In this document: positions 45,194 to 53,530 of the stretch, piece after piece
Numbering within the stretch: the stretch's first letter is position 1
Layout: the number at the start of each line of letters is the position of its first letter
Source of the DNA: Castellaniella sp040276065
GTDB taxonomy: Bacteria > Pseudomonadota > Gammaproteobacteria > Burkholderiales > Burkholderiaceae_B
Assembly: GCF_040276065.1 (NCBI RefSeq)
Contig: NZ_JBELOI010000002.1
Location: 375,173 to 439,172, forward strand
DNA length: 64,000 bases
Reading direction: 5' to 3'
Notes under the pieces: model-generated
What the model saw: the letters and a program-made list of their open reading frames with translations, nothing else
Told to the model about the DNA's origin: nothing
Database searches by the model: none
Made by a program: the position numbers and the translations under genes

Positions 45194-46276
45194 ATGAAGG
45201 GAACCATGCTCCGCAAGACGCTCTACGCTCTCACGGCGGCCTCGGCCGTCGCACTGGCCGCCCCCGCCACCGCCGAACCGCTGAAGGTCGGCTTCGTCTA
45301 TGTCAGCCCCATCGGCGAGGCTGGCTGGACCTGGCAGCAGGACATCGGCCGACGCGAGATGCAGGCCGCGCTAGGCGACAAGGTCAAGACACAATACGTC
45401 GAGGACGTCCCCGAGGGGGCGGACGCCGAACGGGTCATCCGCGACCTTGCCCAGCAGGGCAATCAGCTCATTTTCACGACGTCCTTCGGGTACATGAACC
45501 CGACGATCAAAGTCGCCAAGCAGTTCCCCGACGTCAAGTTCGTGCACTCGACCGGCTATAAGACCGCGTCGAACGTCGCCACCACCAATGCCCGTTTCTA
45601 TGAGGCGCGCTACGTGGCCGGCATGCTGGCCGGCAAAGTCACCCAGACCAAGGTCGTGGGCTATGTCGGCGCCTATCCCATCCCCGAGGTGTTGCAAGGC
45701 ATCAACGCCTTCACGCGCGGCTTGCGCAGCGTCCAGCCCGATGCCCAGGTGCGCGTCATCATGGTCAACAGCTGGTTCGATCCGGGCAAGGAGCGCGATG
45801 CGGCGCTGGCGCTGCTCGACCAGGGGGCCGACATCGTGACCCATCACACCGACTCCACCGCGACGGTGCAGGCTGCCGAAGAGCGCGGCAAGCACGCGAT
45901 CGCCTATCACTCCGACATGTCCAAGTTCGGACCCAAGGCGCAATTGGGCGCCGTCACCCACCATTGGGGGCCGTACTTCACCCAAGAGGTCCAGTCGGTG
46001 CTGGACGGCACCTGGAAGTCCAATCAAGTCTGGGGTGGCTTCAAGGAAGGCATGGTGGCTCTCGAGGGCTTTGGCCCGGACGTCAGCGACGAGGTCAAGG
46101 CATTCCTGAAGCAGCAGCAGGACGCCATCGCCGCCGGCACGCTGAATCCGTTCGCCGCGCCGATCAAGGACAACGAGGGCAAGGTGCGCCTGGCCGAAGG
46201 CGCCTTGGACGACAAGGGTCTGAACGCCATGGACTATTACGTCGAGGGCGTGGTCGGCAAGCTCGGCAAGAGCTGA
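45194..46276 (+). CDS. BMP family ABC substrate-binding protein
   Basis: 360 residues, PnrA/BmpA-like binding protein. Signal peptide to about ATAEP (cut after residue 27). VGFVYVSPIGEAGWTWQQDIGR starts the mature fold, and the ligand region EARYVAGMLAGKVTQT is conserved. AAGGAA before ATG 45194. Family members bind purine nucleosides or related bases, so the operon probably imports a nucleoside or purine derivative. Confidence 0.92.
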   Translation: MKGTMLRKTLYALTAASAVALAAPATAEPLKVGFVYVSPIGEAGWTWQQDIGRREMQAALGDKVKTQYVEDVPEGADAERVIRDLAQQGNQLIFTTSFGYMNPTIKVAKQFPDVKFVHSTGYKTASNVATTNARFYEARYVAGMLAGKVTQTKVVGYVGAYPIPEVLQGINAFTRGLRSVQPDAQVRVIMVNSWFDPGKERDAALALLDQGADIVTHHTDSTATVQAAEERGKHAIAYHSDMSKFGPKAQLGAVTHHWGPYFTQEVQSVLDGTWKSNQVWGGFKEGMVALEGFGPDVSDEVKAFLKQQQDAIAAGTLNPFAAPIKDNEGKVRLAEGALDDKGLNAMDYYVEGVVGKLGKS

Positions 46277-46334
46277 GCCCTTGCCGGTACGCGTCGCGTG
46301 AAACAAGGGGCGCCGCGGGGATAGTACACTGGCG

Positions 46335-46385
46335 ACCGGGGGCGATGCCGCCCCCGGTGGGGCGAAGGCCGTCGCGCGCCTTCGC
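46335..46385 (+). other. Twin hairpins in the leader before the copper chaperone gene
   Basis: Hairpin 1: ACCGGGGGC (46335-46343) with GCCCCCGGT (46350-46358), loop GATGCC. Hairpin 2: GCGAAGGC (46362-46369) with GCCTTCGC (46378-46385), 8-base loop. Both stems are perfect. No T tract follows. They may end the importer transcript or structure the downstream leader. Confidence 0.5.
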
Positions 46386-46397
46386 AGGGGCCAGTTA

Positions 46398-46431
46398 CCA
46401 TGCCTGGCCAAGCATGGAAAAACATGTTTTT
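46398..46431. promoter_or_regulatory. Two adjoining palindromes upstream of the copper chaperone gene
   Basis: CCATGCCTGGCCAAGCATGG (46398-46417) is palindromic except for one base pair, and AAAAACATGTTTTT (46418-46431) is a perfect 14-bp palindrome directly after it. They end 12 bases before the ATG. Position suggests an operator, possibly for a metal-responsive regulator; I do not recognise the motif. Confidence 0.4.
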
Positions 46432-46443
46432 GGTGAGTATCGG

Positions 46444-46953
46444 ATGAAACCCTTATTTTCACGTATCCTCGGCGCCGCGGCCGCATCGGCGCTTTTTTGG
46501 GCCGGGCCGGCGGCCTGGGCCCATGGCCACGGCGGTGGGCATGCCGCGATGAGTTCCGCGGCGGGCCTGCCGGCCTCGTCGACGGTCAGCGCGCGGGATT
46601 GCTGGATCCGGCAGCTGCCCCCACCCGCCCCGTCGGGCGGATTCCTGCTCGTGCACAACGGCGGCGATCAGCCGACGGTCCTCAAGGGCGTGTCCTCGCC
46701 GGACTACGGCATGGTCATGTTGCACCAGACCACTGAGGAAAACGGCCTGAGCAAGATGTCCATGGTCCATGAGGTCTCGATCCCGGCGGGCCAGAACCTC
46801 GCCCTCGAGCCCGGCAGTTATCACATCATGCTCGAGCAGCCCAGAGAGGGCCTCAAGGTCGGTGACCACGTGCGCGTGGATTTTGCCCTCGGCAACGGCG
46901 AGGGCTTCAGCGCGACCTGCGAGGTCAAACCCGCCAAGGCCATGAGCCACTGA
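46444..46953 (+). CDS. Periplasmic copper chaperone PCu(A)C (DUF461)
   Basis: Delivers Cu(I) to the CuA/CuB site of cytochrome oxidase. 169 residues; signal peptide cut near AWA-H, then a His-rich start (HGHGGGH). The Cu site is seen in the spaced Met/His residues of GMVMLHQTTEENGLSKM, MVHE and GSYHIMLEQP. Convergent with the alpha/beta hydrolase, only 6 bases between stops. Confidence 0.9.
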   Translation: MKPLFSRILGAAAASALFWAGPAAWAHGHGGGHAAMSSAAGLPASSTVSARDCWIRQLPPPAPSGGFLLVHNGGDQPTVLKGVSSPDYGMVMLHQTTEENGLSKMSMVHEVSIPAGQNLALEPGSYHIMLEQPREGLKVGDHVRVDFALGNGEGFSATCEVKPAKAMSH

Positions 46954-46959
46954 CGGCGT

Positions 46960-47772
46960 TCAGGCACCGTCCCCGAGGAACGCCAGGCATGCGCGATTGA
47001 AGGCGCGTGGATTGGCGAGATTCATGCCGTGCGCGGCCAGGCGGATCACCTCCCGCCGCGCGCGCGGCAGGACGGCCTGTAACTGGTCCTGCCGCGCGGC
47101 ATAGCGGGCCGGGCTGTCGGCGCCGCCCAGCAGCAGGACGGGGCACTCGATGCGGCCGATATCCTCGAGGTGCTCCGGTCGGTTCGCCTCGAGGACCTGA
47201 GAGCGCAGGGTCGCCGCGTTGTCGCGCACCATCTGCTTGAACCAACCCACCATCTTGCGCCAGGTCCCGGCGCCGTTGACCGTGTCGATGAATTGCTCCG
47301 CCGCCGCATCGGTCTCCCCCTGCGCCAGCAGGTCGACCGCAGGCAGGTAAAAGGGCTCCACGGGTGCCTCGTGAGTGAACCGGAAGCCCGGGTCGGCAAG
47401 CGTCAGGGTTTTGCAGCGTTCCGGCGCCCGCAGCGCGAATTCCAGGGCGATCTGCGCCCCGCGAGAATGGCCCAGCACGTGCACCGGTCGGCCGTCCCCC
47501 AGTGCGTCCGTCAGGGCGATCATGTCCTCGACATGCGTGGCGATTCGATAGCCGGGGTCGGGATGCGTTCCGGCCCGCGGCCAGCATCCGCGCAGGCTCG
47601 CCGCCACCACGCGATACGATGCGCTCAGTTGCGGAATCTGCCAGCGCCAGTAGCGGTAGTCGCACAGCGATCCGTGGATCAGCAGGACGATGTCTCCCGC
47701 GCCCGCCTCGGTGTAGGCAATCGGGTGGGACCGCTCGAGCGTGGCCTGCGGGAGCTCGGGGGCGCCAGCCAT
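46960..47772 (-). CDS. Alpha/beta hydrolase
   Basis: 270 residues. Nucleophile elbow GHSRG, oxyanion-hole LLIHGSLCDYRYW near 30-42, acid in LLGGADSP and the catalytic His in AAHGMN near 248. Substrate unknown. Its start overlaps the cpoB stop (TAATG), so it is the last gene of the tol-pal transcript although not normally part of that locus. Confidence 0.88.
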   Translation of the reverse strand: MAGAPELPQATLERSHPIAYTEAGAGDIVLLIHGSLCDYRYWRWQIPQLSASYRVVAASLRGCWPRAGTHPDPGYRIATHVEDMIALTDALGDGRPVHVLGHSRGAQIALEFALRAPERCKTLTLADPGFRFTHEAPVEPFYLPAVDLLAQGETDAAAEQFIDTVNGAGTWRKMVGWFKQMVRDNAATLRSQVLEANRPEHLEDIGRIECPVLLLGGADSPARYAARQDQLQAVLPRARREVIRLAAHGMNLANPRAFNRACLAFLGDGA

Positions 47773-48449
47773 TACAGCAGCTTCAGGCGGCTTTTCGCGG
47801 TTTCGGCCGCTGAGGCCTGGGGATAGTCCTTGATGATGCGCTGCAGGCTGGCCTTGGCGCCGGCCATGTCGTTGAGCTCGATCTGGCTGGCGGCCGCGAC
47901 CAGGAGCGCGTCCGGCGACCGTGGATCCTGCGGCTTGTCCTTGACCAGATCCTGCATGGTCTTGACCGATCCCTTGAAGTCGCGCGTCGCGTACTGGCTG
48001 CTGCCGAGGTAGAAGCGTGCGTCGCCCGCCAGATCGCTGTCGGGGTAGGCTTGTGTGAAGGACGCAAAGGCGCCCGCGGCCTCTTTGTATTTGCCGCTAC
48101 GATACTGGTCGGCCGCCGCCTGGTAGGCGGCCTGTTCTTGAGGGTCGGCGGCCTGGCGGTCCTGTGGCGCATTCTCGGGTTGGTCCCCAGAGGGCGGACG
48201 GCGCGTCAATTGCTCGATCTGGCCACGCATGGACGCCACCTCGTGGCGCAGCATGTCGATCTGGTCCGCCAACTGCAGCCTGGCCTGCTGGTTTTGTTCG
48301 TTGATCTGCTTGATCTGTGTCCGAAGGTCGAGGATGGCGCGCCGGGCCTCGTCGTCGGAAAATGCATGCGCGGGCGCCGCGGCCAGTGCCAGCACGGCGA
48401 TCAGGCCGGCGGTGAGGGTGGTGCCCATGCGGAATATGAATGCTTGCAT
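47772..48449 (-). CDS. cpoB: Tol-Pal coordinator CpoB (YbgF)
   Basis: Periplasmic protein linking Tol-Pal to peptidoglycan synthesis at division. Start ATG 48449 opens the signal peptide (cut near AHA-F); an ATG four codons upstream (48461) is possible. A trimerising coiled coil spans about 30-75, then a Gln/Pro linker and TPR repeats (QYRSGKYKEAAGAFASF, DALLVAAASQIELND). 225 residues. Last regular gene of the tol-pal cluster. Confidence 0.93.
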   Translation of the reverse strand: MQAFIFRMGTTLTAGLIAVLALAAAPAHAFSDDEARRAILDLRTQIKQINEQNQQARLQLADQIDMLRHEVASMRGQIEQLTRRPPSGDQPENAPQDRQAADPQEQAAYQAAADQYRSGKYKEAAGAFASFTQAYPDSDLAGDARFYLGSSQYATRDFKGSVKTMQDLVKDKPQDPRSPDALLVAAASQIELNDMAGAKASLQRIIKDYPQASAAETAKSRLKLL

Positions 48450-48465
48450 ATCGAGTTCCATCCAA

Positions 48466-48590
48466 AAAGACCTCCATGCCGCGCTTTTGCCTTGCTGCCC
48501 CCTGGCGGCGAATCAAGCCCACGCGCTGTGCCTTCGGCGTGTTGCCCCTCAAGGGGGCCTCATTTTACCTTGGGGCGGCCCGGCGGCAAA
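48466..48590. repeat. Candidate dispersed intergenic repeat with palindromic blocks
   Basis: Between pal and cpoB lies sequence of the type TGCCCCCTGGCGGCG ... GCCTTCGGC ... GCCCCTCAAGGGGGC, with nested inverted repeats. Similar palindromic boxes recur between genes in Burkholderiales genomes as I know them. Only one copy is in this window, so repeat status is an inference. Confidence 0.35.
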
Positions 48591-48593
48591 TGA

Positions 48594-48622
48594 AACGCCG
48601 CGGCGGGAACCGCCACGGCGTT
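48594..48622 (-). terminator. Hairpin after pal, weak terminator
   Basis: AACGCCG/CGGCGTT plus, after one mismatch, GGCGG/CCGCC with loop GAA. On the minus strand it is followed by TTTCATTT, a modest T-rich tail, 19 bases past the pal stop. It may lower transcription into cpoB. Confidence 0.5.
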
Positions 48623-48640
48623 GCTGCGGCAAGGCCGGAA

Positions 48641-49135
48641 TCAGCGCTGGTAGGTGATGTCAGCGCGGCGGTTCTCGGCGTAGTCGGCTTCGGTGTTGCC
48701 CAGCGCCTTGGGGCGCTCTTTGCCGAAGCTGATGGCTTCGATCTGGTTGGCGTTGACGCCCAGCAGGGTCATCATGCGTGCCACGGCGTCCGAACGGCGT
48801 TGGCCGAGAGCCAGATTGTATTCGGTGCCGCCGCGGGCGTCAGCATTGCCTTCGACGCGCACCTTTTGGCTCTGGTGGCTGGTCAGGTAGTTGGAGTGCA
48901 TCTCGACCACGCTGCGGTACTGCTCGGGGATGGCATAGCTGTCGAACTCAAAGTAGACCGAGCGTTGTTGCGCTAGGGGACTTTGCGGATTGAACGGATC
49001 CATGATTTGTCCCGTGGACGCAGAATCCGAGCCTGCGCCTCCGGCGCCGGACTGGTCCAGCGGTACGGAGCTGCAAGCCGCCAGAGAGGCGGCGAAAGCG
49101 GCTATTGTCAGGGTCCTGGTGATGCGCGAGCTCAT
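48641..49135 (-). CDS. pal: Peptidoglycan-associated lipoprotein Pal
   Basis: Outer-membrane lipoprotein binding diaminopimelate in the wall. 164 residues; lipobox LAAC with Cys21, then the OmpA-like domain with VYFEFDSYAIPEQY and GNADARGGTEYNLALGQRR. Thirty-six bases after tolB on the same strand. Confidence 0.97.
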   Translation of the reverse strand: MSSRITRTLTIAAFAASLAACSSVPLDQSGAGGAGSDSASTGQIMDPFNPQSPLAQQRSVYFEFDSYAIPEQYRSVVEMHSNYLTSHQSQKVRVEGNADARGGTEYNLALGQRRSDAVARMMTLLGVNANQIEAISFGKERPKALGNTEADYAENRRADITYQR

Positions 49136-49171
49136 TTAATTTCCTTTCAAAAAGAGTCACACGAAAATCGG

Positions 49172-50479
49172 CTAATCAGTAAACGGGCCCCATGTCGGCT
49201 CACGAACCTTGCCATTCAGGGAGGACAGCCTCTGCTTGACGCGTCCGTCGACCGAGGTCACGGCCAATACGCTCTGGCCGTTCTGGATCGAGCTGTACAG
49301 TACCTGCATGCCGTTGGGGGCGTAGCTGGGAGACTGGTCATCCGGGCCGGCGGTGAGGAGCTGTTCGGCTCCGGAATTCAAGGCCATGGTCGCGATCCTG
49401 AAGGCACCGTTTCTTCGTGTAACGTACACTAGTTGGCTGCCGTCCGGAGAGACGCGGGGTGAGATATTGTAACTGCCCGAAAATGTCAGGCGCTGGGCGT
49501 CGCCGCCGGCGGCGGGGACTTTATATATCTGGGGGTTGCCACCCCTATCGCTGGTGAACACCAGCGAGCCGCCATCGGGGGTAAAGCGCGGCTCGGTGTC
49601 GATCAGTGGCGAACGCATGACGCGACGCAGGTCCGAGCCGTCGGCATTGATGGTGTAGATCTGCGAAATGCCGTCCCGCGACAGGACAATGGCCAGGCGG
49701 CTGCCGTCAGGCGACCAGGCGGGTGCGCTGTTGTTGCCCTTGTAGTTGGCCGCCGGTGTGCGCTGGCCCGTGCTCAAGGTCTGGATGTAGATGACCGGCT
49801 TGCCGGATTCGAAGCTGACGTAGGCCAGGCGGCTGCCGTCGGGCGACCAGGCGGGCGAGATGATCGACTGCCGGGAGCGCAGCATGACCTGGGGATTCTG
49901 GCCGTCGGCGTCAGCAATTTGTAACTCATAGCCGTTGCCGGTTTGCAACACGTACGCGATGCGCGTGGAAAACACGCCGCGCACTCCGGTGATTTTTTCG
50001 TAGATCCGGTCGGCGATCCGATGCGAAATCCGGCGCAACTCCGCCTCGGTGCCGCTGAAGGCCACCTGGTCGAGCTCCGTTTTGCGGGCGTTGTCCACCA
50101 GGCGATAGCTGACTGTATATTGGCCGCCGTTCTGGGCGATCGAGCCGAAGGCGATGTAATCGGCTCCTCGGGACTGCCAGTCGGCGTAGGCCACCGTGCT
50201 TTGGAAGTCGAGCGTCGCGCCGGCGGCGCTGATCAGGCGAAACTGGCCCGATCGCGTCAGGTCGGCCCTGATGATCTCGGGCACCTGTGTGCCGCTCGGT
50301 CCCGCGAAATCGGCGATTGCGATCGGATACTGTGTGGCGCCGACACCCGAGATGTCGACGCGCAGTTGCGCATGAGCCGCCGGCGTGTTCAAGGCCGCGA
50401 CGAACAGGAAGGACAGGCCCGCAACCGCGGTGCGCCGCCAGAGGCGCGCCACGAGGCTCGAGGCGAGGGATGAGGTCAT
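49172..50479 (-). CDS. tolB: Tol-Pal periplasmic beta-propeller TolB
   Basis: 435 residues; signal peptide to about AHAQ, an N-terminal D1/D2 domain and a six-bladed propeller with repeated SPAWSPDGSRLAYVS-type blades (SPAWSPDG, APAWSPDG, EPRFTPDG, SPRVSPDG, SPSYAPNG). Twelve bases after tolA. Confidence 0.97.
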   Translation of the reverse strand: MTSSLASSLVARLWRRTAVAGLSFLFVAALNTPAAHAQLRVDISGVGATQYPIAIADFAGPSGTQVPEIIRADLTRSGQFRLISAAGATLDFQSTVAYADWQSRGADYIAFGSIAQNGGQYTVSYRLVDNARKTELDQVAFSGTEAELRRISHRIADRIYEKITGVRGVFSTRIAYVLQTGNGYELQIADADGQNPQVMLRSRQSIISPAWSPDGSRLAYVSFESGKPVIYIQTLSTGQRTPAANYKGNNSAPAWSPDGSRLAIVLSRDGISQIYTINADGSDLRRVMRSPLIDTEPRFTPDGGSLVFTSDRGGNPQIYKVPAAGGDAQRLTFSGSYNISPRVSPDGSQLVYVTRRNGAFRIATMALNSGAEQLLTAGPDDQSPSYAPNGMQVLYSSIQNGQSVLAVTSVDGRVKQRLSSLNGKVREPTWGPFTD

Positions 50480-50491
50480 GTGTGCGATCTC

Positions 50492-51869
50492 CTAGTCGTA
50501 CATGCGGTAATCAACGTCAATATACGACGGATACTTACCGCTCGGAGGTTTTGGAAAGGCGCATGCGAGGATGCCCTGGCGTACGGCGGTGTCAAAACGC
50601 GGGTTGCCTGACGAGCGCTTGAGGTCCACCTTGAGGACCGCACCTTTGCCGTCCAGATAGGTGCGGTACAGCACTGTCGGGTTGGTTGAGCCTTCGCGCG
50701 GAGGCACGTTGTAGATGACCCCTGGCTGGATGCAGCGGCGCACCGCGGCGGCATAGCCGTCGCTGCCTCCGCCGCCGCCTCGCTGATTATGGTCTGAGGT
50801 GCCGCTGGGGATGCCGGCCGCCTCCAGCGCCGAACCGCGCATCGCCTCGCGCAGGGCCTCGCGTTTGGCGGCTGCCTCCTTGGCGGCCTTTTCCTTCGCG
50901 ACCTTGTCAGCGGCCGCCTTTTCAGCAGCCGCCTTCTTCGCGGCGGCTTCCTTGGCGGCCTTCTCGGCCGCAGCCTTGTCAGCGGCTGCCTTTTCAGCAG
51001 CGGCTTTCTCGGCGGCGGCTTTCTCGGCGGCGGCCTTCTCGGCAGCGGCTTTCTCGGCGGCGGCTTTCTCGGCGGCGGCCTTCTCGGCGGCGGCCTTCTC
51101 GGCGGCCTTCTCGGCGGCGGCCTTCTCGGCGGCGGCCTTCTCGGCGGCGGCTTCCTTGGCGGCCTTCTCGGCCGCAGCCTTGTCAGCGGCTGCCTTTTCA
51201 GCAGCGGCTTTCTCGGCGGCNNNNNNNNNNNNNNNNNNNNNNNNNNNNNNNNNNNNNNNNNNNNNNNNNNNNNNNNNNNNNNNNNNNNNNNNNNNNNNNN
51301 NNNNNNNNNNNNNNNNNNGCGGCCTTCTCAGCGGCGGCCTTCTCGGCAGCCGCTTTCTCGACGGCAGCCTGTTGCGCCTCGGCCTTTGCCTTGGCCGCTT
51401 GTTCCGCCGCCAGGCGTTCTTGTTCTTCGCGCAGCTTGCGCTCCTTCTCCAATGCAATTTCGGCGTCGGCCTGGGCCTTGGCGGCCGCCGCTGCGCGCGC
51501 TTGGGCCTCGGCGAGGGCTTGCGCCTGTTGCTCCGCTTGCGCGCGGGCCGCGGCGAGAGCGGCCTCCTGGGCGCTATTGTCCGGTGGTGTGGGTTCCGGC
51601 TCGGGCTGAGGTTCCGGCTGAGGTTCGGGTTCGGGCTCCGGTTCCTGGGGCGTCTGTTCGGCCGGCGGGGCGGCGTCGGCCACGGTGCCCTGAGCCCAGA
51701 GCTCGATCTGGACGGGGCCCGGGTTGTCGGGCGCCGCGTTGAAGCCCACGACCATCAGGACGATGACCAGACCGTGCGCCAGCAGTGAGTACATCAGGCC
51801 GCGGCGTTCCTCGCGACGCCCGTCGCCGGATTCCTGTTCGCGTGTCGAAAAACGTTCAAAGAGTTTCAT
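50492..51869 (-). CDS. tolA: Tol-Pal inner-membrane protein TolA, interrupted by an assembly gap
   Basis: Energy-transducing protein spanning the periplasm. N-terminus has one membrane helix (LMYSLLAHGLVIVLMVVGF, about 26-44), then a Pro/Glu-rich segment, a long Ala/Lys/Glu repeat helix (AEKAAAEKAA units) and a C-terminal domain ending SGKYPSYIDVDYRMYD. The 98 N inside the repeat break the reading frame: 1280 real bases remain, so the true gap must be 1 modulo 3. The gene is probably intact in the organism. Confidence 0.93.
50868..51365. repeat. Ala/Lys/Glu codon repeat of tolA
   Basis: Tandem copies of about 15 bases (GCGGCGGCCTTCTCG and variants with GCTTTC, GCCTTGTC) encode the AEKAA helix. 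Near-identical units make this hard to assemble and explain the N run inside it. Confidence 0.9.
51221..51318. other. Assembly gap (98 N)
   Basis: Run of 98 undetermined bases inside the tolA repeat. The frames on the two sides disagree by one base as given, so 98 is a placeholder and not the real length. Confidence 0.99.
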
Positions 51870-51926
51870 GAGCCTGTGAGTGTCTGTCGTGGCCTGGCGT
51901 CCGGGTTCCCGATGCCTGTGGCCTCG

Positions 51927-52361
51927 TCAGCGTTTCTGTTCGGTGGCGGTCTGGTTCACGAGTAAACCCAGGCGCGTGATGCCACCGGTGCGCAACTGGT
52001 CCATGACCTGCATCACGGACTCGTAGGGCACCTTGCCGTCCGCGGAGATCACCACGGGCGTTTCGGCCGTGGCCACCGCCTGGACCTCGGCGAGAAGGTT
52101 CCGCTTGTCGACCATGCGGAACGAGGTGCCCGAATCGCGTAGGCGCATGCTGATCTCGCCGTGCTCGTCGATCTGGACCTCCACGGGCTTGACCGGGACC
52201 TCGGAGGCCGTGCCGACCGAGGGCAGTTCGATCTGGCCCGGCGTGATCATCGGCGCGGTCACCATGAAAATCACCAGCAACACCAGCATGACGTCGATGT
52301 AGGGCACGACGTTGATGTCGTTCTTGAGTCGCCGCACGTTGCGGCCGCGCAAGGTTCCCAT
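51927..52361 (-). CDS. tolR: TolR (ExbD family)
   Basis: 144 residues with one N-terminal membrane helix (IDVMLVLLVIFMVTAPM) carrying the ion-pathway Asp (VPYIDVMLVLL). Works with TolQ as the proton-driven stator of the Tol machine. One base separates it from tolQ; 57 bases separate it from tolA. Confidence 0.96.
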   Translation of the reverse strand: MGTLRGRNVRRLKNDINVVPYIDVMLVLLVIFMVTAPMITPGQIELPSVGTASEVPVKPVEVQIDEHGEISMRLRDSGTSFRMVDKRNLLAEVQAVATAETPVVISADGKVPYESVMQVMDQLRTGGITRLGLLVNQTATEQKR

Positions 52362-52362
52362 G

Positions 52363-53037
52363 TCAGTGCACCTGGCGTTGCAGGATATTCAGGAACTCGT
52401 CGACGAAACTATCGAAGCGGATCGACAGGCGGTCGATCTCGTTCGTGTAGCGGTTGTAGGCGACGACGGCCGGGATGGCCGCGAACAGGCCGATCGCGGT
52501 GGCGATCAGCGCTTCCGCGATGCCGGGCGCAACCGCCGCGAGTGTGGCCTGCTGCATGGTCGACAGTCCCATGAAGGCATGCATGATGCCCCAGACCGTG
52601 CCCAGCAGCCCGACGTAGGGACTGACCGAGCCGGTCGAGGCCAGGAAGTTCAGATGGGCCTCGAGGCTGTCCATCTCGCGCTGGTAGGCGGCCTTCATGG
52701 CCCGGCGGGGCGCGTCCAGCAAGGTGTCGCCACGGGCGGCCGAGCGGCGCGCTTTGATGAATTCCGTCATGCCCGCGTCGAAAATCCTCGCGAGCGCCCC
52801 ATGTTCCTCTCGACGTGAGGCAATGGCCTGCTGCAGGACGGTCAGGTCGCCGCCGGCCCAGAAATCATCCTCGAAGCGCCGGGTCTGCGCATCGGCGCGC
52901 TTGAGCGCCGCGCGTTTGCTGAAGATGTACGTCCACGACAGGATCGAGACGGCCAACAGGATCAGCATGACGATCTGGACCGGAATGCTGGCGTTCCCAA
53001 TGAGGGACAGCAGCGACAAATCGCTTTGGGATTGCAT
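52363..53037 (-). CDS. tolQ: TolQ (ExbB/MotA family)
   Basis: 224 residues, three membrane helices; the conserved ASTGSVSPYVGLLGTVWGIMHAF (landmark: VSPYVGLLGTVWGIM) and APGIAEALIATAIGLFAAIPAV identify the family. Two bases after ybgC. Forms the stator with TolR. Confidence 0.96.
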   Translation of the reverse strand: MQSQSDLSLLSLIGNASIPVQIVMLILLAVSILSWTYIFSKRAALKRADAQTRRFEDDFWAGGDLTVLQQAIASRREEHGALARIFDAGMTEFIKARRSAARGDTLLDAPRRAMKAAYQREMDSLEAHLNFLASTGSVSPYVGLLGTVWGIMHAFMGLSTMQQATLAAVAPGIAEALIATAIGLFAAIPAVVAYNRYTNEIDRLSIRFDSFVDEFLNILQRQVH

Positions 53038-53039
53038 GG

Positions 53040-53465
53040 TTAGTTTCTGGCCTTTTCCAGTAGGTTCCTGAGGGATGGTGTCATCCGGACGGGTTTGAAG
53101 GTTTCAGAGTGCACGGCACAGACTTGGATGTCGGCCGTCGCGAGGAGCTCGTCGTCCCGCCGGGCCTCCTGGGCGAACAGGAGGATCGAAGCGCCGACAT
53201 TGGCTACTGCGGTATGGATGTCGACCCTGTCGTCCAGGCGCGCGGGGCGATGATAAGTCACGGCCGCGCGCCGCACGACGAACACCACGCGTTCCTGCGC
53301 GGCGAGCACGCGCTGATTCATCCCGAGCGCTCGTAGCCATTCCGTGCGCCCGCGTTCAAAGAACTTGAGGTAGTTTGCGTAGTAGACGACACCGCCCGTG
53401 TCGGTGTCCTCGTAATATACGCGAATGGGCAGAGTGGCGGGCGGATTGGGGGCGTGCGGATCCAT
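53040..53465 (-). CDS. ybgC: Acyl-CoA thioesterase YbgC
   Basis: Hotdog-fold thioesterase, 141 residues, first gene of the tol-pal operon as in most proteobacteria. Catalytic segment RVYYEDTDTGGVVYYANYLKFFERGRTEW begins at residue 15 (landmark: EDTDTGGVVYYANY). Start ATG 53465 preferred; the longer frame upstream is arginine-rich and not family-like. Confidence 0.93.
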   Translation of the reverse strand: MDPHAPNPPATLPIRVYYEDTDTGGVVYYANYLKFFERGRTEWLRALGMNQRVLAAQERVVFVVRRAAVTYHRPARLDDRVDIHTAVANVGASILLFAQEARRDDELLATADIQVCAVHSETFKPVRMTPSLRNLLEKARN

Positions 53466-53530
53466 TTTTTCGTTAAGCCGTGTGACAGGCCGCCTGCGCG
53501 CGCCTGTGCGCATGGGCGGGCGATCGTGGC

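Noticed and set aside
50868..51365. Regular 15-base repeats resembling an array
   Set aside because: They are in-frame Ala/Lys/Glu codons of tolA without unique spacers, so not a CRISPR array.
51198..51869. tolA as a frameshifted pseudogene
   Set aside because: The frame change occurs exactly across the N run and is explained by its arbitrary length; both ends are well conserved.
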